A stretch of 14,092 nt of DNA, taken from the NCBI GenBank assembly GCA_045601445.1, contig JAZRZQ010000120.1, forward strand, positions 1 to 14,092, given 5' to 3'. Source of the stretch: RGIG5579 sp045601445. Lineage in GTDB: Bacteria; Bacillota; Clostridia; Oscillospirales; SIG627. Both the position numbers and the translations under genes were made by a program. Every line of letters begins with the position of its first letter. Position 1 is the first letter of the stretch. Below the pieces are notes generated by a model. The model worked only from the letters and a program-made list of their open reading frames with translations, ran no database searches and was not told the DNA's origin. Below are positions 12,870 to 14,092 of the stretch, one piece after another.

Positions 12870-14092
12870 TTACTTTGAGTCGGAGGAATCGTTTAGCGCT
12901 TCTTTGGCAAGCTTCTCAGCAAGCTCGTTTGCTCTTTTGATTGCATCTTCCTCGCGCTTTTTGGCGTTTTCATCGATGCTCTTTTGAATTTTGGAATCCT
13001 TGATGGCGAGGATTTGCTCGATGGTGGCATCCTCCTTCATCGCGGCATCGAATTGCTCTTCGTCCATCACCTCATATTCAAACAGGTACTTGGCAACAAA
13101 GTGGAGCTTGTCGATATTCGATTCGAGAATCTCTTTTGCCTTGGCGTAGGCCGCCTTTACGATCGAAAGGGTTTCCTCGTCGATCAGAGCGGCAATTTTT
13201 TCGGAATAGTTGGGCGTGTTGCTGAAATCACGTCCCAAGAAGACTTCGCCGTGTCCGCTTCCGTAGACCACGGGGCCGAGCTTTTCGCTCATACCGTATT
13301 TGGTTATCATATTGCGAGCGATCTCGGTCGCACGCTGAATATCGTTGGAAGCACCGGTGGAAATGTCGTTGAGGATCATCGCTTCTGCAACGCGTCCCCC
13401 AAGCAGAGAAACGATTTCTTCTTCCATTTCAATCTTGGAGTAATAGCTCTTATCCTCGCTGGGAAGAGAGAGCGTGTAGCCGCCCGCTCTGCCGGAGGGA
13501 ATGACCGAGATCTGGTGTACCTTGTCTTGCGTGGTCAAGAAGTGAGTAACGATCGCGTGACCGGCCTCGTGGTAGGAGGTCAGCTTCTTATCCTTCTCCG
13601 CAACGACCTTGCTCTTTTTCTGAGGACCGACGATGACTTTGATCGTGGCTTCCTCAAGATCGGTGTTGCCGATCAGCTTCTTGCCTTTTCTTGCTGCAAG
13701 CAGAGCCGCTTCGTTCAGAAGATTGGCAAGATCCGCTCCGGTAAAGCCGGGTGTTGACTTAGCCAAGGTGCCAAGATCCACGTTCTCTTCAAAGGGCTTG
13801 TTTTTAGCGTGAACCTTAAGGATCGCCTCGCGTCCCTTAATATCAGGGTAATTGACTGTTACTTGACGGTCAAATCGACCGGGTCGCAGGAGCGCGGGAT
13901 CGAGAATATCGGGGCGGTTGGTTGCCGCCATTACGATGACGCCCTCGTTGGAGCCAAAGCCGTCCATTTCAACCAAGAGCTGGTTGAGGGTCTGCTCGCG
14001 CTCGTCGTGCCCGCCACCGTGACCTGCGCCTCTGTGACGTCCAACAGCGTCAATCTCGTCGATAAAGATGATGCTGGGGGCGGTATTCTTTG
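12870..14092 (-). CDS. ftsH: ATP-dependent zinc metalloprotease FtsH (5' end outside the window)
   Basis: The C-terminal 406 residues of FtsH, the membrane-anchored AAA+ protease that degrades misfolded and regulatory membrane and cytosolic proteins. The frame is open to the window edge. In visible numbering it begins in the AAA domain just before Walker B (SIIFIDEID, 6-14), then has the GAGHGGGHDEREQTLNQLL segment, the second region of homology ending in RPGRFDR (69-75), the zinc site HEAGH (174-178), and the third ligand aspartate D250 in GASNDIQRAT. A charged, lysine/glutamate-rich tail closes the protein. The membrane helices and Walker A lie beyond 14092. A start at the TTG at 13976 would delete Walker B and is wrong. 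No strong terminator follows, and gpsA is 48 nt downstream. Confidence 0.98.
   Translation of the reverse strand, partial: KNTAPSIIFIDEIDAVGRHRGAGHGGGHDEREQTLNQLLVEMDGFGSNEGVIVMAATNRPDILDPALLRPGRFDRQVTVNYPDIKGREAILKVHAKNKPFEENVDLGTLAKSTPGFTGADLANLLNEAALLAARKGKKLIGNTDLEEATIKVIVGPQKKSKVVAEKDKKLTSYHEAGHAIVTHFLTTQDKVHQISVIPSGRAGGYTLSLPSEDKSYYSKIEMEEEIVSLLGGRVAEAMILNDISTGASNDIQRATEIARNMITKYGMSEKLGPVVYGSGHGEVFLGRDFSNTPNYSEKIAALIDEETLSIVKAAYAKAKEILESNIDKLHFVAKYLFEYEVMDEEQFDAAMKEDATIEQILAIKDSKIQKSIDENAKKREEDAIKRANELAEKLAKEALNDSSDSK

Noticed and set aside
13976..13978. TTG as the start codon of a shorter FtsH-like protein
   Set aside because: The same frame continues upstream through the Walker B segment IIFIDEID to the window edge. 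The gene is cut by the window, not truncated.

Overview
The window looks like chromosomal DNA from an uncultured or gut-type member of the Clostridia (Firmicutes). The signs are balanced base composition, strong AGGAGG-type ribosome binding sites, perfect-stem intrinsic terminators, tRNA genes with encoded CCA ends, and Firmicutes-type proteins (MinD, MgsA-like, AspS, MetK, FtsH). This placement is inferred from gene content and from residues recalled from memory. No phage, insertion sequence, CRISPR array or other mobile signature was seen.

Layout: (1) 1-1251 holds the tail of an unidentified upstream gene and an M20-family metallopeptidase with its terminator. (2) 1264-1606 is a consensus promoter driving a tRNA-Phe / tRNA-Gly / tRNA-Asp cluster that ends in a 14-bp-stem terminator. 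(3) 1631-2311 is trmO (tRNA m6t6A37 methyltransferase), only 24 nt past that terminator. It meets metK (S-adenosylmethionine synthetase, minus strand) at a shared bidirectional terminator whose stem contains the end of the trmO frame. (4) 3475-3734 is a divergent promoter region between metK and minD, with a good sigma-A-like promoter for each side, a 12-bp palindrome and a longer-range inverted repeat. (5) 3735-11699 reads as one long plus-strand transcription unit with no recognised internal terminator: minD-like ATPase, methylglyoxal-synthase-like protein, aspS, and a four-gene ABC-2 cassette (GldA-like ATPase, GldF-like permease, GldG-like auxiliary protein, DUF4340-like protein). (6) 11734-11831 carries two back-to-back terminators. 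(7) The minus strand beyond holds gpsA and the 3' two-thirds of ftsH, which runs off the window.

Most genes are housekeeping. The most unusual item is the methylglyoxal-synthase-like gene. It keeps the fold and most of the phosphate-loop threonines, but nearly every catalytic residue known from E. coli MgsA is replaced, so it is probably not an active synthase. It lies directly behind a MinD-like ATPase with no MinC or MinE gene beside it. This could be a remnant of the clostridial min / rodA / mgsA neighbourhood whose products have been repurposed. The ABC cassette belongs to a widespread family of unknown substrate and appears to be cotranscribed with aspS. MetK makes the SAM that TrmO consumes, and AspS charges the tRNA-Asp encoded here, but these links are biochemical and no shared control is visible.
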